A stretch of DNA of 52,762 nt from Deltaproteobacteria bacterium (GTDB lineage: Bacteria; Myxococcota_A; Polyangia; Polyangiales; Houyiibacteriaceae). The notes beneath the pieces were generated by a model. The model was not told where the DNA came from, did not search any database, and was given only the letters and a program-made list of their open reading frames with translations. The number at the start of each line of letters is the position of its first letter. The stretch's first letter is position 1. The stretch is taken from NCBI GenBank assembly GCA_004283055.1, contig SHLP01000011.1, positions 1 through 52,762 of the forward strand, in the 5' to 3' direction. The translations under genes and the position numbers were made by a program. Positions 20,251-29,707 of the stretch are shown piece after piece.

Positions 20251-21780
20251 TCACGACTCCAATCGTATTTGGCGGAGCCGATCGACCGCCCGATGCATGA
20301 TTCGGACCCGATTTTCGTAGTCTCGCGTCAGCTCCTGAATGCGGGTCGCCGCCACCAAGGTCTGTTCGGAGCTGTCCGAGTGCTTCCGATGAGACTGGTG
20401 GAGCTGCTGAACCATGTCCGAGATGTTTTCGATGGAGCCGCTCATCTGGCGGCCGCCTTCGGCCTGCTCCTGGCTGCTTCGCTCCATCTGCTGCGTGATG
20501 AGACGCATGTTGTCGGCGCTTTTCATGATCAGCTCGGACCCTCGCGCCTGTTCGGCCGTGGCGGCGGCGATCTGCTGGACGGTCTCTGCGATGCGTCCGA
20601 TTGCATCGGTCACCTGCCTGGAGCCTCTGGCCTGTTCGACCGTCGCCTGCGCAATCCCACGCACCATCGTGGTCGACTGCTTGGAAGACTCGAGGATCTT
20701 CTTGAGTGCGCGTTCCGCCTCGACGCTCACCGTCACGCCTCGGTCGACTGTGCTGGCGCCCCGCTCGACGGCTGCGATCGCGTTCTTGGTCTCTTCCTGA
20801 ATCGTCTTGATCAGCTCGGCGATCTCTTTGGTGGACGCCCCGGCGCGCTCGGCGAGGTCCTTGATCTCGTCTGCAACGACCGCGAATCCCTTGCCGTGCT
20901 CACCGGCCTGCGCGGCGATGATCGCAGCGTTGAGCGCGAGCAAATTGGTTTGCTCCGCCACGTCGTCGATCACGTTGAGAATGTCCCCAATCGCCTCGAT
21001 TCGGTCGCCTAGATTGGCGATCGTGCTCACCGCCTCGAGGGACGAAGACTTGATCCGATTGATCTCGTCGGTGATTTTGAGGATGGATTCAGCGCCGGTT
21101 TCCGCGTCGGTCGCAACCTCGGCCGAGAGGCGCGCCGTCTCATTGGCGTTCGACTGCACTTGGTCGATCGAAACATCCATTTCGTTCATCGAAGACGAAG
21201 TCTCGTCCGCGGTCTGCGCCAGGGCATCCACGTTCCGCGCGACTTCCTTGATGCTGTAGGTCATCTCCTCGATCGACGAAGCCGTCTCTCGAACACTCGA
21301 GCCTAGATTGCCCATGTTCTCGGCAACCTCGTGATTCGTCGCGTTCATTTGTAGGATGCTCGAGGCGCTCTCTTCGGTACACGAAGACAGCGCTTCGACC
21401 CGGTCGCTGATCGACTGCAACGAGATCGCCATCGACTTGATCGACCGCGCGGTTTCCTCGACCGCTACCAGTTGCTCACCAAGACCGGTCGAGAGCTCCT
21501 TGACATTTTCGCCAATGATTCCCTCGATCTCTTCGATTTCGCGATGGACCGTGCGAATCTGTGCGTCGACGGCCTCGACCTCGATCGAGGGGGGCAGGCC
21601 CGCCACGATCATTCCGAGTCCCACCAATCCAAGAACCGCGGCGGCCACGCCGGCGATCGAGGCTGCATACGGACCGGCCAGCACACCCGAGGCCACCCCA
21701 ACAGGGCCGACGACGAACGCGAGCGCAAAGCACATGAAGCCCGGCACTAGATAGCGACTCTTGGCGATAGCCCGAAACAT
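20251..21780 (-). CDS. Methyl-accepting chemotaxis protein without a periplasmic sensor domain
   Basis: Signalling protein of 509 residues with two closely spaced N-terminal hydrophobic helices (residues 10-62) and essentially no periplasmic loop, then a long coiled-coil cytosolic domain. The hairpin tip reads [39 protein letters not shown]. In canonical tips the same stretch is AAIEAARAGE, so the Glu and Arg that contact neighbouring trimers and CheA/CheW are Ile and Gln here. It probably senses a cytoplasmic or membrane state, or serves a non-flagellar Che system such as gliding or pili. Cognate che genes are not in the window. GGGGGG lies just before the ATG. Confidence 0.9.
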   Translation of the reverse strand: MFRAIAKSRYLVPGFMCFALAFVVGPVGVASGVLAGPYAASIAGVAAAVLGLVGLGMIVAGLPPSIEVEAVDAQIRTVHREIEEIEGIIGENVKELSTGLGEQLVAVEETARSIKSMAISLQSISDRVEALSSCTEESASSILQMNATNHEVAENMGNLGSSVRETASSIEEMTYSIKEVARNVDALAQTADETSSSMNEMDVSIDQVQSNANETARLSAEVATDAETGAESILKITDEINRIKSSSLEAVSTIANLGDRIEAIGDILNVIDDVAEQTNLLALNAAIIAAQAGEHGKGFAVVADEIKDLAERAGASTKEIAELIKTIQEETKNAIAAVERGASTVDRGVTVSVEAERALKKILESSKQSTTMVRGIAQATVEQARGSRQVTDAIGRIAETVQQIAAATAEQARGSELIMKSADNMRLITQQMERSSQEQAEGGRQMSGSIENISDMVQQLHQSHRKHSDSSEQTLVAATRIQELTRDYENRVRIMHRAVDRLRQIRLES

Positions 21781-21841
21781 AACCCCCCGTTACCGACATT
21801 CAGAGTATCGAACCGGAGGAGTGACCGGCAAGTTCCCCAGC

Positions 21842-21867
21842 CCAGGCCTGGACTGGACTGGACTGAA
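21842..21867. repeat. CTGGA pentamer repeat next to a 10-bp palindrome
   Basis: Between the MCP start and the end of the SCP2-like gene there is a perfect palindrome, CCAGGCCTGG (21842-21851). It runs into three CTGGA units (21848-21862) and one variant, CTGAA. It could be a protein-binding site or simple-sequence slippage; nothing further can be said. Confidence 0.5.
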
Positions 21868-21882
21868 CTAGGGATCGTCCGT

Positions 21883-22518
21883 TCAGAGGGGATTGGTCAG
21901 GAGCTGCATCGCGATCTGAAGCGCAAGGGAGTAATCCCCTTCCATCTTGAGCTTGCCGCCGAGGAAAAGCTCCTGCGCCGTAAGCTCTCCCCGCTGAACC
22001 AGCTCCAGATCTGAAAACAGCAGCTCCGTGGTGAACCCAGGCTCGACGGGCGGCTCGAGCACGTTGAAGCCCAGGCGGACCTCGATGTCGCCAAGCTCTG
22101 GTACGCCGCGAAGCGTGACGTGACAGGTGAGGGGCTTCCCCGCGAGCGCGTCCTCGAACCGCTTGGAAGCCGTCTGAGCGGCCCCGACGGCAACCTCGTC
22201 GTCGTCCAAAGCCCCGGATTTGGCGGCCTCACCCAGAAGCAGGCTCGCCGCCTGACCCGGAAGCGCCGCAGCGATCTTGATGGGAACGCCCTCGGCCGGC
22301 GCACCTCCCGCGCTCAGCGCCCCCTCTTTCGCCGAGAGCACGACCGGCGGCTCCTCGTCGATTTGAAGGCTCGCGGCGCCAGTCACCCCCCGCACGTCAT
22401 CGAGGATGCGCTGCGCCCGCTCATCCCCGCTCTCCGCGCGGCTTTGAAGTACGTTTACCCCCCGGTCGAACAGCTTGGGAAAGCTCTCCCGAAGGAACTC
22501 GATGGCTGAAGTCGTCAT
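21883..22518 (-). CDS. SCP2-like sterol/lipid-binding domain protein
   Basis: The 211-residue protein ends in a segment typical of SCP2 folds: ELLFSDLELVQRGELTAQELFLGGKLKMEGDYSLALQIAMQLL. The GGKLKxxGD core and the hydrophobic last helix match the end of the domain. SCP2 proteins bind fatty acyl-CoA or other lipids in a hydrophobic tunnel. The N-terminal half (residues 1-100) is charged and Ala-rich and is not recognised. No signal peptide is seen, so it is likely cytoplasmic. It lies upstream of the MCP gene, same strand, with about 100 bp between. Confidence 0.65.
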   Translation of the reverse strand: MTTSAIEFLRESFPKLFDRGVNVLQSRAESGDERAQRILDDVRGVTGAASLQIDEEPPVVLSAKEGALSAGGAPAEGVPIKIAAALPGQAASLLLGEAAKSGALDDDEVAVGAAQTASKRFEDALAGKPLTCHVTLRGVPELGDIEVRLGFNVLEPPVEPGFTTELLFSDLELVQRGELTAQELFLGGKLKMEGDYSLALQIAMQLLTNPL

Positions 22519-22590
22519 GCGGCGCGGAGCATAGCGAACGATCGCATCACCTCAAGCTGGCGGAATCTCCCAGAATCGGCCACCCTCTCG

Positions 22591-25323
22591 ATGATGTCGG
22601 ATGAGGAGCACCGGCCCACTCTATTGATGGTGGGCCAGGGCGAGCCGATGCAGACCGCGTTGGGGGAAGCGCTTCGGCGCCACGGGATCTCCGTAGCTGC
22701 GTCTGCAACGGCAGAGCTCGAACAAGCGGTTCGCGTCTACGCGCCGGACATGGTCGTACTCATTGGCGATGCGGCTATCCGCGGAGGCGAGAACGTCGTG
22801 AGGCGCATGGCAGAGAATCGGGCAACCGACGTACTCCCCGTTGCGCTCGTCTCGAACGACGCTGTGCTCAAAGACGAAGCGCGCGACTTCCGATCGGGCG
22901 CCGTGGCGGTGGTCGCACGGGGCGCGGGCGCGGACAGCATCGCGCGTCAGCTGGTGGAGCTCGCCGACGAAGTTCCACGCCGGCCGGGCTTCATCGCGGG
23001 CCCCTTGGACGAGGGCAATCTCCATGAGCTGCTCGATCTCATCCGCGACGAAACCAAGACGGGCATTCTGAGCGTTCGGTCTGCGAACGGCGTGCTCGAG
23101 GGCATGCCTCTCGTCATCGACACCGAGCGCCGGTCCGAGGAGCACACCGAGCGCATCGTCGACCGCTTGCGCAGTGCCGTCGACGGCGTTGAACCCCTCG
23201 AGTACGAGTTCCACGAGACCAGCGGCGGGCGTCTCTCGATCTTGCCCTCTGCTGCTCCGCCGCAAAACGTAGACTTGAAGGCCCTGTATGGCTCGCGTGT
23301 GGTCGTACTGGATACGAACGAGCTTCGCGCGGAAAAGCTGGCAACGCTTCTCAGCTCGCGGGGCGTTCAAATCGCCGCTGCGGACTTCTCGACTGCGGTG
23401 ATTCCGCGGATTCGAGAGGTCGATCCGCAGGTCGTGGTGCTGGACTCTAGCGCTGTCGGAGGCCACGGCGTCGAATTCGTGCGCGCCATGCGGAAGGACC
23501 CTCAGCTGCGCTGGGCCTCGATGCTGGTCGTGCGTTGGGAAGACTTCTGGCCGACGTCCGAGTCCGATGCGGAGCCCGACCTGGCCGAGCTCGCGGGCCG
23601 GCTGCTTCCGATGATCGATCAAGACGCCGAGCAGGCGCGGCGAACGGAAAACGAAGTCGATTTCGACACCAGGCTCGAGCTGATTGGGCCCGGTCGCCTG
23701 CTCCGCGCGCTCGGCTCCGTTCCCGGGGTTCGACGCGTGTCGATCAGCGGGAGCAGACGGAACATCGACGTGGAGATCGCCGACAACTCGATCGTGGGCG
23801 CCTACGCCACCCTCGATGAGGGTACGAAGCAAACCCTGCAGGGCATCCCGGCTCTACTGGCGCTCTGGGGTCTGAACAGCGGCCGAGTATCGGTGCGTGA
23901 GCAGGACCTACCCTCCGTTGCGAACATCATGATGCCGGTCGACGAGGCGCTCGGTGTGATTTCCCATCAGCTCGGCTTCGCCGACGGAGAAGCTCGGGTC
24001 GAAGTCGACGCCGCGACGATCCCGCCCGGCGTGCCCGATGCCGATGAGCATGCGACCGAGCCCCCAGGGTCGGGGGCAGCTCAGAAGTTCGAGGAGCCGA
24101 AGACGATGGCGCCCGCGCGCTTTGCGCATCTGCAAGCAGGGGTTGGTGGAGCTTCGGCCGATGCGTTTCCCGATGAGGATACCCCAACCAACAAGATGGG
24201 GCGCGCGCTCGGTCGCGTAGAGACCAGGCAACGTACCGTTCCTGTGGCCCGAGGCGTGCAGGAGCGGCATGACCCCCACCGGCACACCGACCATGCGCAT
24301 TCGCGGCCGCGAACGCCAAAGGCGACCGAAGTCGGCCTAGCGCCCGTGTTCGAGATGCTGCCGCAGGAAGTGCTCGAAGAGCAAAGGACGCTTCCCGCGC
24401 CACTCAAGCCGACACCGCCGCCGCCGCCGGCCGAGCACCACCGACCCGCGGGCGGGCCCTCGATCGAGTCCGAGCCCGAGCTAGCCCGAACGCTCGAAGG
24501 CGCGACGATGCTCGCGCCGGGGCCTGCTCCCCGCGGGCTGCCTGCTTCCATCCAAGCGTTGCTGCTGACAGCCGTGGTCGCTGGGGTGGGCGTCCTTGGC
24601 TGGCAGGTTTGGATGCGCAGCGGCTCCTCGGACGCGCTGGAGCCGACGGAAACTGCATCGAGCGCCGAGGCCGGCCGACAAGGCCCCATCACGGGACCGC
24701 TCAACTCAGGCCAGGCGTTCGAGGAGACCGAGCCCGAAAACGAAGAAGTGGCGATGGAGTTCGAGGAGGCTGAGCTCATCGACGAGGCCCGGCCCGGCGA
24801 AAGGAAGGCCGCCAAACCCAAGTACGAACCACGAGCCGCGAAAAAAGCCCCTGTAAAAGCAGTGCGCAAGGCCAAGATGCAGCCCGAGGCGACGACGCCG
24901 GCGGAGGCAGCAACGGTCAACACGAGGGTCCCGACCCAGAATCTGCCGCGCGATCCGGCGAAAGCGTCGGACGTGCTCGTCCATCGCGCGATGCCCATGA
25001 TCCGGGGCGGCCGGCTGGCCTTGGCCGAAGCCACCCTGGATCGCGCCTGGGAGCTCGACCCGAAGAACCCGCAGGCGATGGCGGGTTACGCGGCGCTCTT
25101 CATCGCGAAGAAGGACCCCGGGCGAGCGACCAAATGGGCCAAAAAAGCCGTCCGAAAGCGTCCGCGGCGCGCGGCGTACCATGTCCTGTACGGCGATGCG
25201 CTGCGATTGGAGGACGACGACGACGCAGCCCGCAAGGCTTGGCGAAAAGCGCTGGCGGTCGACCCCAACAACCGGGCTGCCAAAGCCCGTCTTGCCGAGA
25301 CCGGCAGGCGCGTCGCCAATTAG
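22591..25323 (+). CDS. Large protein with two pseudo-receiver domains, one membrane helix and C-terminal TPRs
   Basis: Function unknown; 910 residues. Residues 8-125 and about 235-345 have receiver-like folds (TLLMVGQGEPMQTALGEAL... and RVVVLDTNELRAEKLATLL...). The first has VVLIGDAAIRG where the phospho-Asp motif should be and lacks the Lys. The second has VVVLDSSAVGG without the usual MPG and Lys. Residues 350-475 carry a further globular part, followed by a Pro/Glu-rich region. A single helix follows (IQALLLTAVVAGVGVLGWQVW, about 650-675), then a Glu-rich and Lys-rich linker. TPR-like repeats close the protein (RGGRLALAEATLDRAWELDPKNPQAMAGYAALF..., about 795-905). With no N-terminal signal, the receivers should be cytoplasmic and the TPRs periplasmic. 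It may connect a signalling input to an envelope assembly. Confidence 0.75.
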   Translation: MMSDEEHRPTLLMVGQGEPMQTALGEALRRHGISVAASATAELEQAVRVYAPDMVVLIGDAAIRGGENVVRRMAENRATDVLPVALVSNDAVLKDEARDFRSGAVAVVARGAGADSIARQLVELADEVPRRPGFIAGPLDEGNLHELLDLIRDETKTGILSVRSANGVLEGMPLVIDTERRSEEHTERIVDRLRSAVDGVEPLEYEFHETSGGRLSILPSAAPPQNVDLKALYGSRVVVLDTNELRAEKLATLLSSRGVQIAAADFSTAVIPRIREVDPQVVVLDSSAVGGHGVEFVRAMRKDPQLRWASMLVVRWEDFWPTSESDAEPDLAELAGRLLPMIDQDAEQARRTENEVDFDTRLELIGPGRLLRALGSVPGVRRVSISGSRRNIDVEIADNSIVGAYATLDEGTKQTLQGIPALLALWGLNSGRVSVREQDLPSVANIMMPVDEALGVISHQLGFADGEARVEVDAATIPPGVPDADEHATEPPGSGAAQKFEEPKTMAPARFAHLQAGVGGASADAFPDEDTPTNKMGRALGRVETRQRTVPVARGVQERHDPHRHTDHAHSRPRTPKATEVGLAPVFEMLPQEVLEEQRTLPAPLKPTPPPPPAEHHRPAGGPSIESEPELARTLEGATMLAPGPAPRGLPASIQALLLTAVVAGVGVLGWQVWMRSGSSDALEPTETASSAEAGRQGPITGPLNSGQAFEETEPENEEVAMEFEEAELIDEARPGERKAAKPKYEPRAAKKAPVKAVRKAKMQPEATTPAEAATVNTRVPTQNLPRDPAKASDVLVHRAMPMIRGGRLALAEATLDRAWELDPKNPQAMAGYAALFIAKKDPGRATKWAKKAVRKRPRRAAYHVLYGDALRLEDDDDAARKAWRKALAVDPNNRAAKARLAETGRRVAN

Positions 25324-25359
25324 TTGCCCCGCATCGAGCCTGGGGCCTAGCGTCAGGCC

Positions 25360-25869
25360 ATGGTGAGACGATTTTGCTGGCTGGCCGCGCTGATTGGGAT
25401 CGGTGGCTGCTTGATACAGAACTTGAGCCCGGAAACCCGGATGCGTGATTCGGTGATCGAGCTCAACGAAGGCGCCCGCTGGGGCCGAATGGATGTTGCT
25501 AGCGGGCACGTCGCGCCGGGGTTCCAGACCCAGTACAAGCTCTCGCACATGCGATGGGGCCGTGACATCCAAATCGCGGATACCGAGATACTCGGCATGA
25601 ATCCCGACACTGACGATGAAGGCCAAGGCGCCTTCTCACGGGTCGCCGTGCGTTGGTACGACGAGAGCACGATGGTCTTGGCCAACACCGTGATCAGGCA
25701 GACCTGGCAGAAGCACAAGCAAACCTTCGTGCTCACCAACGAATCGATCGAGAGCGGGCACCCGGGCCTTTTGGTGATCCCCGAAGCTCAGCAGCCGACG
25801 CAAGCGGCTACGCCGCCAGAGCAGTACGATTCCTTCGACGACGACTCACAGTGGAGCAGCGTCTACTGA
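25360..25869 (+). CDS. Putative small lipoprotein
   Basis: The 169-residue product starts MVRRFCWLAALIGIGGC, a short lipoprotein signal with lipobox IGGC (Cys17), followed by LIQNLSPETRMRDSVIELNEGARWGRMDVAS. The mature part is mixed alpha/beta with an acidic Asp-rich tail (YDSFDDDSQWSSVY). I do not recognise a family. It follows the pseudo-receiver/TPR gene by 36 nt on the same strand, so the two may be co-transcribed and act together in the envelope. It ends one base before the convergent trpS. Confidence 0.7.
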   Translation: MVRRFCWLAALIGIGGCLIQNLSPETRMRDSVIELNEGARWGRMDVASGHVAPGFQTQYKLSHMRWGRDIQIADTEILGMNPDTDDEGQGAFSRVAVRWYDESTMVLANTVIRQTWQKHKQTFVLTNESIESGHPGLLVIPEAQQPTQAATPPEQYDSFDDDSQWSSVY

Positions 25870-25870
25870 C

Positions 25871-26833
25871 TCAGTCGATGCCGACCGCGCGTCGGACCCG
25901 CTGAATGGTCGCATGTGCGATCTCGCGCGCTTTGTCGGCCCCGGAATGGAGCAGGGCGTCGAGCTGAGCTTCATCGGCTCGGATCGCTAGATACGCCTCT
26001 CGCTTGGGGCCGATCTCGGCGTCGACGGCCTCGAAGAGCGCTTCTTTGGCATGGCCCCAGCCGTAGCCGCCCGCTTCGAGCTTGCGCTTCATCTCGGGAG
26101 CCTCACCGGGAGCGATTAGGGCGTACAGCTGATAGACCGTCGAGCCCTCGGCCGGCTTTGGGTCCTCGAGGGACTCCGAGCTGGTCTTGATCCCCATGAT
26201 GACCTTTCGCAGCTTCTTCGACGGCTCGAAGAGGGGGATCCCGTTGCCCTTGCTCTTGCTCATCTTTTCGCCGTCGGTGCCCGGCACGAGCGGGGCCTCG
26301 CCGATCAGAGCCTCCGGGACGACTAGAGTGCCGTCGCCATAGCTGTGATTGAGCCGCGTAGCGACGTCGCGCGTGAGCTCGAGGTGTTGTTTCTGATCCT
26401 TGCCGATAGGGACGACGTCGGTGTCGTAGAGCAGGATGTCAGCCGCCATGAGCACCGGGTAGTTGAAGATGCCGGCGTTGGGCGACTCCCCGCGCGCCAC
26501 GACATCCTTGAACGCGTGACCCCGCTCGAGCTGACCCGTCGCGATCAGGCAGCTCAAGACCCAAGCCAGCTCGAACACCTCGGGCACGTCGGACTGCCGG
26601 TAGAGCAAGGTGCGCTCGGGGTCTAGCCCGCAGGCGAGCCAGGTCGCCGCTACGTCGCGAATGTAGCCACGCAGCGCCTCCGCATCGCGGACGGTGGTGA
26701 GGGCGTGGTAGTCGGCGATGAAGTAGAGCGTCCTGTAATGGTCGACCAGCGAGAGGGCAGGACGAATCGCGCCCAAGTAGTTACCCAAGTGCGGAAGGTG
26801 CGTAGGCTTGATTCCGGTGAGAGAGGTCTTCAC
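25871..26833 (-). CDS. trpS: Tryptophanyl-tRNA synthetase
   Basis: Class I aminoacyl-tRNA synthetase charging tRNA-Trp. The HIGH-type motif appears as [12 protein letters not shown] at the N-terminus and the KMSKS motif as [10 protein letters not shown]. Other family blocks are [38 protein letters not shown] and [19 protein letters not shown] start it at GTG 26833 ([12 protein letters not shown]), giving 320 residues, because homologues begin at this point; a longer frame to 26920 adds 29 unrelated residues. It is divergent from the VOC gene at 26905. Confidence 0.95.
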   Translation of the reverse strand: MKTSLTGIKPTHLPHLGNYLGAIRPALSLVDHYRTLYFIADYHALTTVRDAEALRGYIRDVAATWLACGLDPERTLLYRQSDVPEVFELAWVLSCLIATGQLERGHAFKDVVARGESPNAGIFNYPVLMAADILLYDTDVVPIGKDQKQHLELTRDVATRLNHSYGDGTLVVPEALIGEAPLVPGTDGEKMSKSKGNGIPLFEPSKKLRKVIMGIKTSSESLEDPKPAEGSTVYQLYALIAPGEAPEMKRKLEAGGYGWGHAKEALFEAVDAEIGPKREAYLAIRADEAQLDALLHSGADKAREIAHATIQRVRRAVGID

Positions 26834-26904
26834 GGGGCGAGAGACTGTCCCATGTGGACTTGGGCGGCAACCGGGGTATCTTCGACCGCCGAGAGAGAGG
26901 AAGC

Positions 26905-27396
26905 ATGACAAGTCGTCCATTCAAGGTCTTGGGAATCCAACAGGTCGCCGTCGGCGCGCCCGACAAGAGCGCGCTACGCCGGCTTTGGGTCGACACCCTA
27001 GGCCTCACCGCACACGGGAACTTCAAGAGCGAGAAAGAGAACGTCGACGAGGACATCGTGACGATGGGTGCCGGTCCGTTCACGGTCGAGGTCGACTTGA
27101 TGCAGCCCATCGACCCGGACAAGAAGCCCCGAGTCGACACGCCGCCCCTGAACCACATTGGCCTTTGGGTGGACGACATCGATGCTGCGGTGCAGTGGCT
27201 GGGTGATCAAGGCGTGCGATTCACGCCCGGAGGGGTTCGCCCCGGCGCCGCGGGCCATCGGGTCTGCTTCATTCATCCGAAGGGCAACGAAGGCGCGCCC
27301 ATCGGCGGAGAAGGCGTGCTGATCGAGCTCGTCGAGGCGCCGGACGAGGTGCGCGAGGCGTTCGAGCAGGTCAGTCGGGCTTCCAAGCAAGCCTGA
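26905..27396 (+). CDS. VOC family protein, methylmalonyl-CoA epimerase-like
   Basis: Vicinal oxygen chelate fold with two beta-alpha-beta-beta-beta modules in 163 residues. The second module, [17 protein letters not shown]...[10 protein letters not shown], closely follows methylmalonyl-CoA epimerases, including the metal-binding His and Glu. In the first module the usual His of IDHIGIAV-type starts is Gln (GIQQVAVGA), so one metal ligand is changed. This could alter metal choice or point to a different substrate. ATG 26905 follows GAGAGAGGAAG, a clear ribosome binding site. It ends 26 bases inside the end of the convergent HerA-type ATPase gene. Confidence 0.72.
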   Translation: MTSRPFKVLGIQQVAVGAPDKSALRRLWVDTLGLTAHGNFKSEKENVDEDIVTMGAGPFTVEVDLMQPIDPDKKPRVDTPPLNHIGLWVDDIDAAVQWLGDQGVRFTPGGVRPGAAGHRVCFIHPKGNEGAPIGGEGVLIELVEAPDEVREAFEQVSRASKQA

Positions 27397-29707
27397 GCTC
27401 CGAAACCCGAAGGTCCGATTTCCTCGGGCGAACGATCACCTCTTCGAGCTCGGGCTCTTCCCGTTCCATCTCGGCGTCGAGGTCGCGAACCTTGTCTTCG
27501 GCCTCGGCCTCGAGCTCGCGGAGATCGTCTTGGAGCTCCCGCAGATCCTCTTCGGCGCGACTCACGTCTTCACGCTCGCGCGCAACGCGACCTGCTCCTC
27601 GCGCCGCGGTCGTGGCACGACCCATGCCGCGGCTTCCAAAGATGGCGCCCAAAACGGTGGCGCCCATCGAAATCCCAGTCTGCAGCTTCTGCTGGTCGTA
27701 CTGGCTCTTCTCGCGGGCAACTTTGTCTTCCGCCCGGCCGATGCGTGCCTCCATGCTCTTGATCTTCTTGGCGAACCGCTTGCGAAGTTTTTCGGCGGCC
27801 TCATCTCGTTTTTCGCGCCGTGCAAGCTGCAGCCGCGCCGCGAACTCCGCTTTGGTTTCCCCGGGTTTCGACCGGAGCTTGAGGCGCTTGTTGCGCCACA
27901 GCGTCTTGGGGCGGCTCTGATAAAGGTGGTCTTTGAGCTGCTTGGCGTAGCTGCGGAACCGAGCCTTCCCGACCGAGCCGGAGGGAGGTGGGACGAATTC
28001 GGCTTCGTCAGGCGGCCCGTGGTCGGGGTCGAGGGAGTCCGCATCGAGGATCTCGACCGACTCCCAAGGCGAGTCCTCGTCGAGCGGTGCAAGAGCCAAG
28101 AACTCCTCCCACTCGTCCAGACCCTGTGACGCCCGAACATAGTGCAAATCGACGGATGCCAGCAGGTGCGGACGGTACGTGCCCGGCGCGTCGCTCAGAA
28201 ATGCCTCGTCGATGCCGGCTGCAACGACGGGTCGAGACTTCTTCGTCGCGGCTGCGCCTCGCCTAGGCTTGGCCGACCGATCCGCCGAAGAGGCCGACCG
28301 GTCGTCGCCAGGACTCAAACGCTTGATCTGCTTGCGCGTGAGCGGCCCGCGAAGGTACGACATGGCCCAGCGCGTGTGGAACAAGATGTCCTTCTCATCG
28401 TGTGCGTTGTGCAACAAGAAGACACGGCTGCGAAGCCCGGCCAACAAGCGCTCGATCGCGCCACGGTCGAGCGAGCTTCCTGAAGACGACGATGCGGCCT
28501 CCAGTCCGTCGACGACGCGCGCTACGTCGCGCTCGGTTTGGAGGCGGCCGAGAAACCAGGTCCCGCAGTTGGAAAGGGCTTTGTAGTCGAGGTCGACCGG
28601 ATTCTGGGTCGCCAGAACGATGCCGAACCCGTATGCCCGCGCCTGTTTGAGCAAAGTGAGCAACGGCCTCTTCGACGGCGGCTCCGAGACGGGCGGAAGA
28701 AACCCAAAGACTTCATCCATGTAAAGGAGCGCTCGCAGGCTGGAGGTGCCGGACTGACGCCGCACCCAGGACACGACTCGATTGAGCAGTGTGCTGACGA
28801 AGAACATGCGCTCGGGCTCGCTCAAGTGCGCAATGGAGAGAATCGTGATTCGCGGCTTGCCATCCTCGGTCCAGAGCAGCCGCTGGACGTCGAGAGGCTC
28901 GCCGTCCAGCCAGGTCGAGAAGCCGGGAGACGCCAACAGCCCGTTCATCTGCATGGCGAGCTTCTGTCGCTCAGACGCTGGGTAGAAGGTCTCCAAATCC
29001 ATGACGCCGATCCGATCGAATGGAGGCTCGGAAATCCCGCGAACGAGATCCCCGAGCTGCAGCGACTCCCCGTTCGACCAGGCGTGCGACAGCAGATTCG
29101 AGAGCAAGATGTGCTCCTTGCTGTTCACCGGGTCGGGGTCGATTCCGAGAAGCGCGAGCAGCCCGGAGACGGCACCCATGATTTGGTCGCGCTGCTCGTC
29201 GTCGTCCGCGTCTTCGCCGGGGGGATCAAACGACTCCAAGACGCGAAGCCCGCGACCCGCAGAGCTGCCCGGCGTGTAAATCGAGATGTCGACCGCGTCG
29301 CGAAAGCGCGCGATTCGCGCACCGTCCTGCCCCCACTTGGACAAGCCTTCGCGCCAGAGGCTGGCCACCGCTGCAGCGTGCTCGGTCACCGTGCGTCCTT
29401 TTCGCTCGGCTTCCGCCGGGTCGATCCAGGGCTCGAAGTCGCTCGGACGAAGCTCGGGAAACGTCAGCGCCAGGTTTCCGAGGTCGCCCTTGGGGTCGAT
29501 GCAAAGAGCCGGTATCCCGTCGATTGCGGCTTCTTCGAGGAGCGAGAGGCAGAGCCCGGTCTTTCCGCTGCCGGTCATCCCCACACAGACTGCGTGCGTG
29601 GTGAGGTCTTTCGAATCGTAGAGAACGGGGACTTCGTTTGGCTCGCCGCCGTCGGGATCGAGCTCTCTACCTAGATAGAGCTTGCCGAGCTTTTCGAAGT
29701 CGATCAC
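27371..29707 (-). CDS. HerA-type ATPase with C-terminal coiled coil
   Basis: Large P-loop ATPase of 778 residues from a GTG at 29707, whose GTGA overlaps the stop of the TPR lipoprotein gene. The reading frame continues upstream of that GTG, but without similarity to the family. Walker A is [10 protein letters not shown] (about 42-51), followed by [13 protein letters not shown]. Walker B is [13 protein letters not shown], and a sensor segment follows: [33 protein letters not shown]. These are typical of the HerA/VirB4-like group of proteins that extrude DNA or remodel complexes. The C-terminal 300 residues are unrelated: a charged linker, a basic coiled coil ([32 protein letters not shown]...), a short Gly/Ala-rich stretch and another acidic coiled coil. 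Substrate unknown. Confidence 0.8.
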   Translation of the reverse strand: MIDFEKLGKLYLGRELDPDGGEPNEVPVLYDSKDLTTHAVCVGMTGSGKTGLCLSLLEEAAIDGIPALCIDPKGDLGNLALTFPELRPSDFEPWIDPAEAERKGRTVTEHAAAVASLWREGLSKWGQDGARIARFRDAVDISIYTPGSSAGRGLRVLESFDPPGEDADDDEQRDQIMGAVSGLLALLGIDPDPVNSKEHILLSNLLSHAWSNGESLQLGDLVRGISEPPFDRIGVMDLETFYPASERQKLAMQMNGLLASPGFSTWLDGEPLDVQRLLWTEDGKPRITILSIAHLSEPERMFFVSTLLNRVVSWVRRQSGTSSLRALLYMDEVFGFLPPVSEPPSKRPLLTLLKQARAYGFGIVLATQNPVDLDYKALSNCGTWFLGRLQTERDVARVVDGLEAASSSSGSSLDRGAIERLLAGLRSRVFLLHNAHDEKDILFHTRWAMSYLRGPLTRKQIKRLSPGDDRSASSADRSAKPRRGAAATKKSRPVVAAGIDEAFLSDAPGTYRPHLLASVDLHYVRASQGLDEWEEFLALAPLDEDSPWESVEILDADSLDPDHGPPDEAEFVPPPSGSVGKARFRSYAKQLKDHLYQSRPKTLWRNKRLKLRSKPGETKAEFAARLQLARREKRDEAAEKLRKRFAKKIKSMEARIGRAEDKVAREKSQYDQQKLQTGISMGATVLGAIFGSRGMGRATTAARGAGRVAREREDVSRAEEDLRELQDDLRELEAEAEDKVRDLDAEMEREEPELEEVIVRPRKSDLRVSELRLAWKPD

